Assembly (NCBI GenBank): GCA_016844945.1
Contig: JAERTJ010000037.1
Span: 62,001-126,000, forward strand
DNA length: 64,000 nucleotides
Direction of reading: 5' to 3'
DNA from: Fidelibacterota bacterium
GTDB lineage: Bacteria > Fidelibacterota > UBA8477 > JABMPR01
Below the pieces are notes generated by a model. That model was not told the origin of the DNA. It saw only the letters and a list, made by a program, of their open reading frames with translations, and made no database searches. Shown here one piece after another: positions 47,565-55,740 of the stretch (positions are counted from its first letter, which is position 1; every line of letters begins with the position of its first letter). Position numbers and translations under genes: made by a program.

Positions 47565-49937
47565 TTATTTCCAGTTAACTTTTGCCCACTTTTTCCCATC
47601 GCTTCTATACAATATGGCTCCTTCATGGTCAGTCCTTAGAATCTGAGACCCAATGTTCTCGTAACGTTCAATTGTCTGCGGTGCAGGATGTTTAAACTTG
47701 TTTTTATCACCAAGACTGATGAGTGAATATGCTGGATTGACAAAACTTAAGTACTTCATACTGGAACTGGTTTTTGAACCGTGGTGAGGGGCTTTTAGCA
47801 GATCGCTTCTGAGCAGTTCACCGAACAAGAGTTGATCGTGTTCTACCTCCTCCTCTGCATCACCTGTAAGTAAGAGAGTTGATTCCCCGTAGAATAGCTG
47901 CATCACAATCGAAGTATTATTAACGTTCGACGGCTGCCTTGAATGATCATAATACCTGGGTCCAGTTACACGAAACTTAAGCGGGTTTAGTGTGGTATCT
48001 ATATCACCCGTGTAGACTGATCTCATGGGAATGCTAAGAGAATCAAGGGTGTGCTGGAGCATCTTATAACCATAGGATTCATATTCAATATCAGGCATTA
48101 GGACTTGCTTTACAGGAATATGAGTTACGAGATACTCTGCACCTCCAATATGATCATTGTGAGGGTGTGTAAGTACGAGTAGATCCACCTGTGAATAGTT
48201 TCGAGCCTGTAGAAAAGGTAATACCACATCCTTGCCTATATCACGACCTCCAAACCTTAACCCAACATCTACGACCATGGTCTTCCCCTGAGGTGTGTGA
48301 ACAATGATGGCATCCCCTTGCCCAACATCGAGGACTGCAACTTCCAGCCTTTGAGGCATGCTCAGGTTTTGCCATATCATGAAATTTCCCCAGAACAATA
48401 GAATGATAATCCAAATTTTAACCACACGCCTAAACTTGAGAACTATGATGCAAAATACACTGACCTGGATAAGTAAGAGCTCTACCCCATGGATCGAACG
48501 TGTGGTGATGTACGCCCAATCGAATTGTGCACATACTTGGACAACCCAGAGCATGAGATCAATAACTCCCTCAAGAGTTGCAGCCCATAACCCGGCTAAC
48601 ATTGATGAGAGCATCCCCAGGAGTAGAAATGCCATACCTGTTGCTACAATTATCCCAATCAGTGGAACTACGATAAGATTTGCCAGGAGGCTGATTATTG
48701 GAATTTTGTGGAAATAGAATATGGTGACAGCCAGCGTCCCCAATTGTGCCGCCAGTGATACCAGGAACAGGTCCGCGATACCTCCCAGTAAACTACCGAC
48801 ATGCTTGTTTTTCCAAATTGCTAAATGTCCGATAGAGTTTTTAAGGACTGGGAATAGTGTAACAATGCTAATGACAGCTGAAAAAGAGAGTTGAAAACCG
48901 ATATTGAACAATTGTCCCGGTTGTATTAATAGGATGATTAGGGCAGCTGCAGAGAGAATATTGAAAACATCTGTTTTGCGCTCGATCAGACCTCCAATTA
49001 TGAGCAGTGCAGCCATCATTGAAGCTCGCATAACAGAGGCTGCACCTCCCGTCAATAAGACATAAAAAGCTAGTCCAATTATCACCCAGATCATCTTCAG
49101 TTTGTGTGGAAGCCGAAACAGACCAAAGATTGTCATGAGTATCAAGGAGACATAACCCACATGCAATCCGCTGACTGCCAGCACATGAATGACACCTGTA
49201 TTGGCAAAATCGTTGCGGGTGTCATCATCAACATCGCTGCGTTCTCCAAGAATGAGTGCTGATAGTATACCAGATGATCGTGGGGTCAGGTAGGAATCGA
49301 AGTGACCCTTTATCCTGGATTTCAAAAATGCCATAAGTCGGCTGGTAGAGGCACGTCTTGAGGGTCTTATCTCTGTGGTTGCCGTGTCTGCAAGAAAAGC
49401 TTCAAAGTAGACATTTTTAGTTTTCAAATATTTCCGATAATCAAATTCATGAGGATTTCGACGTTTCCTCGGAGTATTCAACAATAAATGGCTATCTAGC
49501 GTATCGCCGACATCAGGGAGTCCATTGAGATCTTTCGTATAAAGGATGAGGCTTCCGTCTGTGATTGTTGATTCGTTGATTTGATGCGGACGAATCTTGT
49601 ACTTAGGGTTACCTCTGCGGGTAACTCCTATTTCACTTACAATTCCCCTTACTCTGTATGTGCTATCAGTTTCTGCCTGAAATAATGCCAGTGATGATTC
49701 AGTTTGGATGGTGGAAATAGATAGTCTGAGTGACCCCAATATGATCAGCAATGCAATGATGAGTAGCTGAAAGTAATTTCTGAATAGTTTGAGCATAACC
49801 AGGATGCTTATGAGGAGCATCAGTAAGTACGGCAACTGAATCTCCAGAAGCGATTGAAGAATGATCCCCAGAATAAATGCCAGTGAAAGCGGGACCACAG
49901 GACGCGCTGACACAAAGTCCATGACTTGTTTGTACAT
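47565..49937 (-). CDS. comEC: ComEC/Rec2 DNA-uptake channel protein
   Basis: About 790 residues in three parts: N-terminal helices and an OB-like domain (about 1-220), the polytopic competence domain (VLAVSGLHVGYVSL at about 250 and several helices to about 490), and a metallo-beta-lactamase domain with LTHPHNDHIGGAEY (about 580-593). ComEC moves single-stranded DNA across the inner membrane, and the lactamase domain may degrade the other strand. dprA and recA are also in this window, so natural transformation is plausible. I start at ATG 49937 (AGGA just before); an upstream TTG is possible. Confidence 0.93.
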   Translation of the reverse strand: MYKQVMDFVSARPVVPLSLAFILGIILQSLLEIQLPYLLMLLISILVMLKLFRNYFQLLIIALLIILGSLRLSISTIQTESSLALFQAETDSTYRVRGIVSEIGVTRRGNPKYKIRPHQINESTITDGSLILYTKDLNGLPDVGDTLDSHLLLNTPRKRRNPHEFDYRKYLKTKNVYFEAFLADTATTEIRPSRRASTSRLMAFLKSRIKGHFDSYLTPRSSGILSALILGERSDVDDDTRNDFANTGVIHVLAVSGLHVGYVSLILMTIFGLFRLPHKLKMIWVIIGLAFYVLLTGGAASVMRASMMAALLIIGGLIERKTDVFNILSAAALIILLIQPGQLFNIGFQLSFSAVISIVTLFPVLKNSIGHLAIWKNKHVGSLLGGIADLFLVSLAAQLGTLAVTIFYFHKIPIISLLANLIVVPLIGIIVATGMAFLLLGMLSSMLAGLWAATLEGVIDLMLWVVQVCAQFDWAYITTRSIHGVELLLIQVSVFCIIVLKFRRVVKIWIIILLFWGNFMIWQNLSMPQRLEVAVLDVGQGDAIIVHTPQGKTMVVDVGLRFGGRDIGKDVVLPFLQARNYSQVDLLVLTHPHNDHIGGAEYLVTHIPVKQVLMPDIEYESYGYKMLQHTLDSLSIPMRSVYTGDIDTTLNPLKFRVTGPRYYDHSRQPSNVNNTSIVMQLFYGESTLLLTGDAEEEVEHDQLLFGELLRSDLLKAPHHGSKTSSSMKYLSFVNPAYSLISLGDKNKFKHPAPQTIERYENIGSQILRTDHEGAILYRSDGKKWAKVNWK

Positions 49938-50032
49938 ATTTCCTACTTGTTTGGGGTTGGTCAAACATAGGATTTGTTGAGTGGATAGCCAAGAGGTTTT
50001 CGGGTTTTATGTTTGCTAGTGAGAGTTTTTGA

Positions 50033-50102
50033 ACACGAATTACACGAATTGTACTAAGGGTCTTACGGAGGATCTCGAAGTATAATTCTCTTGACACGAA
50101 TT
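50033..50102. repeat. Three copies of a 9-nt direct repeat between recX and comEC
   Basis: ACACGAATT occurs at 50033-50041, 50042-50050 and 50094-50102; the first two are in tandem. The whole 49938-50182 gap has no gene. Clusters of this kind suggest a dispersed intergenic repeat (REP-like) but I cannot count copies elsewhere in the genome. Confidence 0.7.
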
Positions 50103-50182
50103 GCATTATTTACGCAAAGTGTCTTGCTGTCTGTCAAGTTGAAGGTGAATGGGAAGACTGGAGGTTCTCAGAGCTTTTCTTG

Positions 50183-50827
50183 CTATAAGTTGGGTTCCTC
50201 ATCCCTGATAAAAGTGAATTGAGAGAGAGCAGTATTGATGGATGAGGACTCAAAGCCTCGTCGCTGAAGAAAACTCCAGAGTCGCTTCTTGTCTTTATAG
50301 GTTGGCTTCTCGATATGTTTCATCTTCCGTTGGGCTTGATCAGTGGCAAGTTCATCAAAGGAGTATTCATCCCGAATCGATTCTATCTCAGCCTCAACAA
50401 TATGCTTGGCTATTCTCTTTTTGCTGAGTTCATGTCTGAGCCTGATTGGCCCCAGGCCTTTGATTTTTACCCGATCTCGAATAAACAATCTTGCAAAGCG
50501 TTCATCACTCAGATAATTGCGATCCTTCAGACGCTGAACAAGTTCATCCTCAAGATCCGGGTACTGTTTTTTGTATAACCACTCGTGAACTTCAAACTCA
50601 CAGCGTTCACGAAACCCAATAAAGTTGAGCAAGCCGGAATATGCCATTTCTATTCGATCGTCGTTCTCCAGGTCATGCTTGAGTTCAGGTGTGTACTCAT
50701 CGCCGACACTAAGATCATATTTCATGATCAGTTTGCCATCGACACCTATCTCAAACTTACCATCAACAAAGAGGTTGAATCGCTCCTGGAGTTTCTTTTG
50801 CTGGGTAATTTTTGTAATCTTTGGCAT
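50183..50827 (-). CDS. recX: Regulatory protein RecX
   Basis: A 214-residue helical protein that modulates RecA filaments. The three tandem helical repeats are visible as YSGLLNFIGFRERCEFEVHEWL, LVQRLKDRNYLSDERFARLFI and the C-terminal KMKHIEKPTYKDKKRLWSFLQRRGF. The ATG at 50827 is the best start; a TTG two codons earlier exists. It lies downstream of recA beyond a terminator, a common recA-recX order allowing low-level read-through. Confidence 0.9.
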   Translation of the reverse strand: MPKITKITQQKKLQERFNLFVDGKFEIGVDGKLIMKYDLSVGDEYTPELKHDLENDDRIEMAYSGLLNFIGFRERCEFEVHEWLYKKQYPDLEDELVQRLKDRNYLSDERFARLFIRDRVKIKGLGPIRLRHELSKKRIAKHIVEAEIESIRDEYSFDELATDQAQRKMKHIEKPTYKDKKRLWSFLQRRGFESSSINTALSQFTFIRDEEPNL

Positions 50828-50835
50828 AGGCAAAT

Positions 50836-50862
50836 ATAAAAAGAGGCTCCCAACTGGAAGCC
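50836..50862 (-). terminator. Rho-independent terminator between recA and recX
   Basis: GGCTTCC and GGGAGCC (minus strand) pair around the loop AGTT, followed by TCTTTTTATATTT. It lies 23 nt after the recA stop. Partial read-through would give less RecX than RecA, as in E. coli. Confidence 0.8.
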
Positions 50863-50885
50863 CCCATATTTAATCTAGAATTAAT

Positions 50886-51917
50886 TTATTCTTTTTCAGC
50901 AGGTGCTTCATCCATTCCAAGAAATTGTCTGACTTCGCCAACCAATTTCTGAAGAAGGTCAGGATTATCGATAAAGAAGTTCTTGACATTTTCCTTACCC
51001 TGACCCAAACGATCTTCTCCATAACTGAACCAGGATCCACTCTTCTGCACCAGATTCCCCTGAAGTGCCAAATCTAGAATATCACCCTCAAATGAGAAGC
51101 CCTGACCAAACATGATGTCTAATTCAGTCTCACGGAATGGAGGAGCCATCTTATTTTTAACAACCTTCACACGAACACGGTTTCCAATATTATCCTGCCC
51201 ATCCTTTAATGCTCCAATGCGACGAATATCCATACGAACAGAGGAGTAGAATTTTAATGCACGACCACCTGTGGTGGTTTCGGGGCTGCCAAACATGACG
51301 CCAATTTTTTCACGGATCTGATTAATAAATATGACAGAAGTATTTGATTTGGATACTGTACCTGTCAGCTTTCTCAATGCCTGAGACATCAAACGAGCGT
51401 GTAAACCCACATGACTATCCCCCATCTCACCTTCTAGCTCTGCTCTTGGTACAAGGGCAGCAACTGAATCGATGACGATCACATCAAGGGCATTACTTCT
51501 GACCAGAGTTTCAGTTATTTCCAGTGCCTGCTCTCCTGAATCGGGTTGCGATATGAGAAGATTCTTGATATCGACACCGAGCTGACCCGCATACTTTGGA
51601 TCCAGAGCATGTTCAGCATCAACAAAAGCTGCATAGCCACCTGCTTTTTGGGCGGTGGCGACGATATGCAACGCGAGAGTAGTTTTACCTGATGATTCTG
51701 GACCATAGACTTCAATGATTCTACCTCTGGGGACACCCCCAACACCAAGAGCTGCATCCAATGATAAAGCCCCAGTTGAAATAGCATCGACCTGCTGATT
51801 TATGAGATCATCACCCATGCGCATGACTGCGCCAGCACCGAATTGTCGTTCTATTTGAGAAACAGCCAATTCAATCGCTTTATCTTTATCTTTTGATTTT
51901 GCCTGAGCAGCACTCAT
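50886..51917 (-). CDS. recA: Recombinase RecA
   Basis: A 343-residue recombinase. Walker A is [13 protein letters not shown] (about 66-78), Walker B is [14 protein letters not shown] and the L2 loop follows. The sequence is standard throughout. The reading begins GTG ATG; I take the ATG at 51917 since AGGAGG lies 6 nt before it, overlapping the thpR stop by one base. No LexA box is evident near it, and being inside an operon (cinA-thpR-recA) is a common arrangement. Confidence 0.98.
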   Translation of the reverse strand: MSAAQAKSKDKDKAIELAVSQIERQFGAGAVMRMGDDLINQQVDAISTGALSLDAALGVGGVPRGRIIEVYGPESSGKTTLALHIVATAQKAGGYAAFVDAEHALDPKYAGQLGVDIKNLLISQPDSGEQALEITETLVRSNALDVIVIDSVAALVPRAELEGEMGDSHVGLHARLMSQALRKLTGTVSKSNTSVIFINQIREKIGVMFGSPETTTGGRALKFYSSVRMDIRRIGALKDGQDNIGNRVRVKVVKNKMAPPFRETELDIMFGQGFSFEGDILDLALQGNLVQKSGSWFSYGEDRLGQGKENVKNFFIDNPDLLQKLVGEVRQFLGMDEAPAEKE

Positions 51918-52492
51918 CACTGACCTCCTGTCTTAAATTTAAATGATTTCAATTGCTCATACTCTGCGCCTTGGGGTGTTAGTGTACTTTTCAGCCAGAC
52001 CATCTCGTTTACTTCAAAATTGAATTCGCGAACTTCTGTTGAAAGAAATTTATGAACAAACATACTTTTGCGTGAGATGGTTTTAACGCGAGCGAGCGTA
52101 ATATGGGGTTGAAACGGTCGTTTATCAATAGTGTATCCAAGAACTTTTAATTCTCTATCAATATCCCGCTTGAAGCTTGAAAATTCAGATCCATACGGTG
52201 CAACTCCCACCCATAACACACGGGGATCATTGGCGTGTGGATATATACCAGTATCAAGTGTTCCAATTTCAAAATTGGGATAAGCACCCACAATTTTTTC
52301 TAGCTGAGAACTATGCGCTTCAATATTTTCTGGATTTGTATCTCCCAGAAAATTGAGTGTAATATGAATGTTTTCACGTTTCACCCAATTAATATGATCC
52401 TTTTGATTGATCATAGGCTCAGGAAGGGTTTTCAAATAACCCGTGAGTGTTTTTGGTAGTGGGATTGCGAGGAAAGTTCTAATGGGTTCCAA
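51917..52492 (-). CDS. thpR: RNA 2',3'-cyclic phosphodiesterase (2H superfamily)
   Basis: A 191-residue protein with two HxT motifs, HITLNFLG (about 44-51) and HITLARVK (about 130-137), the catalytic pair of the 2H superfamily. These enzymes open 2',3'-cyclic phosphates on RNA ends and were once called 2'-5' RNA ligases. It overlaps the cinA end by 14 nt and the recA start by one base. Confidence 0.94.
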   Translation of the reverse strand: MEPIRTFLAIPLPKTLTGYLKTLPEPMINQKDHINWVKRENIHITLNFLGDTNPENIEAHSSQLEKIVGAYPNFEIGTLDTGIYPHANDPRVLWVGVAPYGSEFSSFKRDIDRELKVLGYTIDKRPFQPHITLARVKTISRKSMFVHKFLSTEVREFNFEVNEMVWLKSTLTPQGAEYEQLKSFKFKTGGQ

Positions 52493-53732
52493 GGTTTTCC
52501 CCTTCTAACAATAATCGGAGCATGTTTAATGCTGTAAACGCACTCATTTCTTTATTCATGATCCGATTAGTACCAAACTGGAACCGCTTAATCATCTTAT
52601 TGTCTTTGCTGGCGACACCAATGTACACAGTGCCTACTGGCTTCTCTTCTGTGCCCCCTGTGGGTCCGGCAACTCCCGAGATGGCAATGGCGTAATCTGC
52701 CTGACTCACGTTTAAGGTGCCAGCAATCATTTCCGAAACAGTCTCTTCACTCACAGCGCCACAATCGATAAGGGTCTGTTCCAGTACGCCAAGTACTGCC
52801 ATTTTTGTTTCATTAGCGTAGGTCACAAAACCAGTGTTGAAATAGGAGCTACTGCCGCTGATATCCGTGATCAGGCTGGCGACTAATCCCCCGGTGCAAG
52901 ACTCAGCTGTTGCAACTGTAGCTTTCAACCTGAGAAGATGGTCGCCAACAATAGTTTGCAGGCTTTCCTCATCCCGACCGTAAATATTTTTTGGCTTGAG
53001 CGCTTTAATCCTGCTGAATATCTCATCCAATATCGACTTATCATTATCACTCAAGTCCGTTGATACTTGTATAGTAACCATACCCTGTTTGGGTAAATAG
53101 GCTACTTTCAGTCCGGCGTATTCATCAAATACAGGCTTTGTCAATTCATAGAGTGTAGACTCTGGAACTCCAATGGAGTGAATATCAATTTTGCTAATTG
53201 AGATTTGTACCATCTCTGCAAGCCTGGGAATAATCTGGTCAGTCATCACGATCTGCATTTCTTTTGGAACACCAGCCATTACGAAAAGGTGCTTGCCTCT
53301 GTGCTTGAAATGCATGCCCTGTGCCGTCCCTATGGGGTTGTGCAACAATTCTGCGTTTGCAGGGTATTCAGCCTGAGTTTCATTTGATTTGGAGAATTTG
53401 AATCCCCTCTTTTGGAATCTCTCCTTGAGATTCTCGAGGAGTTCAGGGTACATAATCAAATCGACTTCAAAATAATCACATAGCACTGTTTTAGTGATAT
53501 CGTCATGGGTGGGTCCGAGTCCACCAGTAAGCGTGATGATATCTGCTTGGGAAAATCCCCAGTCAAGAGCATCAACAATATCCGCTGCAACGTCCCCGAT
53601 TATCATTTTCTTCATGACAGGAATCCCAATGAGATCAAACTGTTTTGAGATGAAGGCGTTGTTGGAATCCAAGGTTTTACCGGAGAGTAATTCGTCACCA
53701 ATTGAGATGGTAATCGCTTTTAGAGCTGTCAT
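52479..53732 (-). CDS. cinA: CinA family protein (competence/damage-inducible, NMN amidohydrolase-type)
   Basis: A 417-residue two-domain protein. The N-terminal molybdopterin-binding-like domain shows SIGDELLSGKTLDSN and TGGLGPTHDDITK; the C-terminal amidohydrolase domain has TAESCTGGLVASLITDISGSS and ISGVAGPTGGTEEKPVGTV. CinA acts on pyridine nucleotides (NMN deamidation, ADP-ribose pyrophosphatase activity). Linked to recA, as in many bacteria, and overlaps pgpA by 4 nt. Confidence 0.96.
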   Translation of the reverse strand: MTALKAITISIGDELLSGKTLDSNNAFISKQFDLIGIPVMKKMIIGDVAADIVDALDWGFSQADIITLTGGLGPTHDDITKTVLCDYFEVDLIMYPELLENLKERFQKRGFKFSKSNETQAEYPANAELLHNPIGTAQGMHFKHRGKHLFVMAGVPKEMQIVMTDQIIPRLAEMVQISISKIDIHSIGVPESTLYELTKPVFDEYAGLKVAYLPKQGMVTIQVSTDLSDNDKSILDEIFSRIKALKPKNIYGRDEESLQTIVGDHLLRLKATVATAESCTGGLVASLITDISGSSSYFNTGFVTYANETKMAVLGVLEQTLIDCGAVSEETVSEMIAGTLNVSQADYAIAISGVAGPTGGTEEKPVGTVYIGVASKDNKMIKRFQFGTNRIMNKEMSAFTALNMLRLLLEGENLGTH

Positions 53733-54184
53733 AAGACCAATACAGTTCCTTGAATAATAAGCAGAGCCAACAAACCTGCTAACACATCATCCATCATGAT
53801 TCCCCACCCACCAGGTAGATATTGAGATTTATCGATGAGCCATGGTTTCCAGATATCGAACACCCGAAACAAGATGAAGGCTGCCAGCCAGGATCCCCAG
53901 TGCGCAGGAATCGCGATTAATGCAATCCACTGCCCCACCATTTCGTCAATGACTATTTCACCGGGATCTTCAATGCCCAGCGATGTAGAAACTTTTGAGG
54001 ATGCAATGATTCCCAGTATGGTAAGCACTAGAACCAAACCTATGGTATAATAGATATTGTTTGTAACCTGGGTTTGCCATAGATATGCGAATGCCAGGGT
54101 TACAATGGATCCATAAGTCCCTGGAGCTCCTGGGATTAGACCCACGAATCCAACGGAGGTGAATCCGCGCAGGAGATGAATCAT
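53729..54184 (-). CDS. pgpA: Phosphatidylglycerophosphatase A
   Basis: A 151-residue membrane enzyme that removes phosphate from phosphatidylglycerophosphate. The segments LIPGAPGTYGSI (about 16-27), DPGEIVIDEMVGQW (about 73-86) and FRVFDIWKPW (about 107-116) are the conserved PgpA motifs. It follows pgsA, which makes its substrate, with a 4-nt overlap. Confidence 0.95.
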   Translation of the reverse strand: MIHLLRGFTSVGFVGLIPGAPGTYGSIVTLAFAYLWQTQVTNNIYYTIGLVLVLTILGIIASSKVSTSLGIEDPGEIVIDEMVGQWIALIAIPAHWGSWLAAFILFRVFDIWKPWLIDKSQYLPGGWGIMMDDVLAGLLALLIIQGTVLVL

Positions 54185-54774
54185 TCTTTTTCCACAAAAA
54201 GTGTGTTTAAAAAGGCGCGATTAATCCATAAGTAATGGAAGCCGGTATAGGCAGTCACGATACCTGTGATAATGAAAATTGTTTCTGTGACAAACCATTC
54301 CTCTAACCAGGCCACTAAAGCATCCAATGCTTCAAAGTGCCCCAGGAGGATGAATACAAGACCCACATACATTGAAATGTACTGGAAAGTTGTTTTTAAT
54401 TTTGCTGCATAACTGGTATTCATTGATGCGCCATTTGCCAGCATTGCCCAACGCAGCAGGGTCACCATCATATCTCGGAGAATAACAGCAGCTGTAATCC
54501 AGATAGGCATAACATCTAAAATATTTAATGTAATAAAGGTGCTATTGACGAGGATTTTATCAGCCAGTGGATCCATAAATTTTCCAAACTCGCTAACGAC
54601 TTGGAGTTTCCGTGCCAGCATCCCATCAAACAAATCTGTGAGGGAGGCAATCAAGAAAAGAAAGAATGCCAGTAGGTGAAGGGAAAAACCATTAAACCCG
54701 ATGAGTAACCATACAATGAGAGGTGTGATTACTATTCTAAATATCGTCAATATGTTTGGTAAATTATGTATCAT
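54181..54774 (-). CDS. pgsA: CDP-diacylglycerol-glycerol-3-phosphate 3-phosphatidyltransferase
   Basis: A 197-residue multipass enzyme making phosphatidylglycerophosphate. The CDP-alcohol motif is complete: DLFDGMLARKLQ, then GKFMDPLADK, matching DGxxAR...GxxxDxxxD. It lies between recR and pgpA with 4-nt overlaps on both sides, so two successive steps of phosphatidylglycerol synthesis are coupled. Confidence 0.95.
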   Translation of the reverse strand: MIHNLPNILTIFRIVITPLIVWLLIGFNGFSLHLLAFFLFLIASLTDLFDGMLARKLQVVSEFGKFMDPLADKILVNSTFITLNILDVMPIWITAAVILRDMMVTLLRWAMLANGASMNTSYAAKLKTTFQYISMYVGLVFILLGHFEALDALVAWLEEWFVTETIFIITGIVTAYTGFHYLWINRAFLNTLFVEKE

Positions 54775-55367
54775 ATCAGCTCATGCCTATCGTCTAAGGC
54801 CCTTCCTAAAGTTACACCATCAATATACTCAAGATCACCACCACTGGGAATTCCACGGGCAAGTCGGGTGATCTTCAGATCACGCTCGCTTAGAATTCGA
54901 GCAAGATAAAGTGAGGTTGTTTCTCCCTCTACACTTGGATTCATGGCAATAATTATTTCAGTCACTTCATCAAGTCGGTTCATCAGGCTTCTAATATTCA
55001 ACTGGTCCGGACCTACACCTTCCAGGGGTGAAAGTACACCACCCAGAATGTGATATTTCCCACTAAAACGACTGGTTTCCTCGATAGCTACAACATCCTT
55101 TGAATCTTCAACAATACAAAGGATTGACTCATCTCGACGGGTATCCAGGCATACTGGGCAGGGGTCTGCCTCAGTAATCAAATTACAGACTGAACATTGC
55201 TGCAATTTTTCATTACTCTGGACAATGACCTCACCAAGACGTTGAACGTCCTCAGCATTCCATTCAATAAGTTGAAATGCCATACGTTGAGCAGTTTTTT
55301 TCCCAATTCCTGGGAATCTAGAAAATTGCTCAGTGATGCGTTCCAGGCTATCAGGAAGAATTTTCAT
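54771..55367 (-). CDS. recR: Recombination mediator RecR
   Basis: A 198-residue RecFOR pathway protein. It has the helix-hairpin-helix [17 protein letters not shown] (about 17-33), a C4 zinc finger [16 protein letters not shown] (about 58-73) and a Toprim domain starting LCIVEDSKD. The dnaX-ebfC-recR order is highly conserved. It overlaps its neighbours by 4 nt on each side. Confidence 0.97.
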   Translation of the reverse strand: MKILPDSLERITEQFSRFPGIGKKTAQRMAFQLIEWNAEDVQRLGEVIVQSNEKLQQCSVCNLITEADPCPVCLDTRRDESILCIVEDSKDVVAIEETSRFSGKYHILGGVLSPLEGVGPDQLNIRSLMNRLDEVTEIIIAMNPSVEGETTSLYLARILSERDLKITRLARGIPSGGDLEYIDGVTLGRALDDRHELI

Positions 55368-55702
55368 CCAAGTCCGGGAATATTAAGTCCGCCCATACCA
55401 CCCATCATGCCACCCGTAACCTGGGACATGCGTGAATTTGCTGCATCCTGGGCATTGGTTAGTGCCTGATTGACAGCTGCCAACACGAGATCTTCTACCA
55501 TATCCACATCATCTTCAAGGACGTCTGGTTCAATTTTGATGGAAAGTATTTGCATTTTAGCATTGGCCTTTACCTGCACCATGCCTCCGCCAGCAGAACC
55601 CTCAACTTCAATTGAAGCGAGTTCTTCCTGGGCCTTTTCCATGTCTTTCTGCATTTTTTGGGCTTGTTTTAAAAGGTTACCCATTCCGCCTTTGGGCATC
55701 AT
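55364..55702 (-). CDS. YbaB/EbfC family nucleoid-associated protein
   Basis: A 112-residue DNA-binding protein. The core shows [19 protein letters not shown], then [19 protein letters not shown], and the C-terminal tail is rich in Met and Gly (GGMMGGMGG). These dimeric proteins bind DNA with low specificity. The gene sits between dnaX and recR, the usual place. ATG 55702 or the next ATG are both possible. Confidence 0.95.
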   Translation of the reverse strand: MMPKGGMGNLLKQAQKMQKDMEKAQEELASIEVEGSAGGGMVQVKANAKMQILSIKIEPDVLEDDVDMVEDLVLAAVNQALTNAQDAANSRMSQVTGGMMGGMGGLNIPGLG

Positions 55703-55740
55703 TGCAGTTTTCTCCTATAAGTGTTCAGAGTCTTCTCGAG

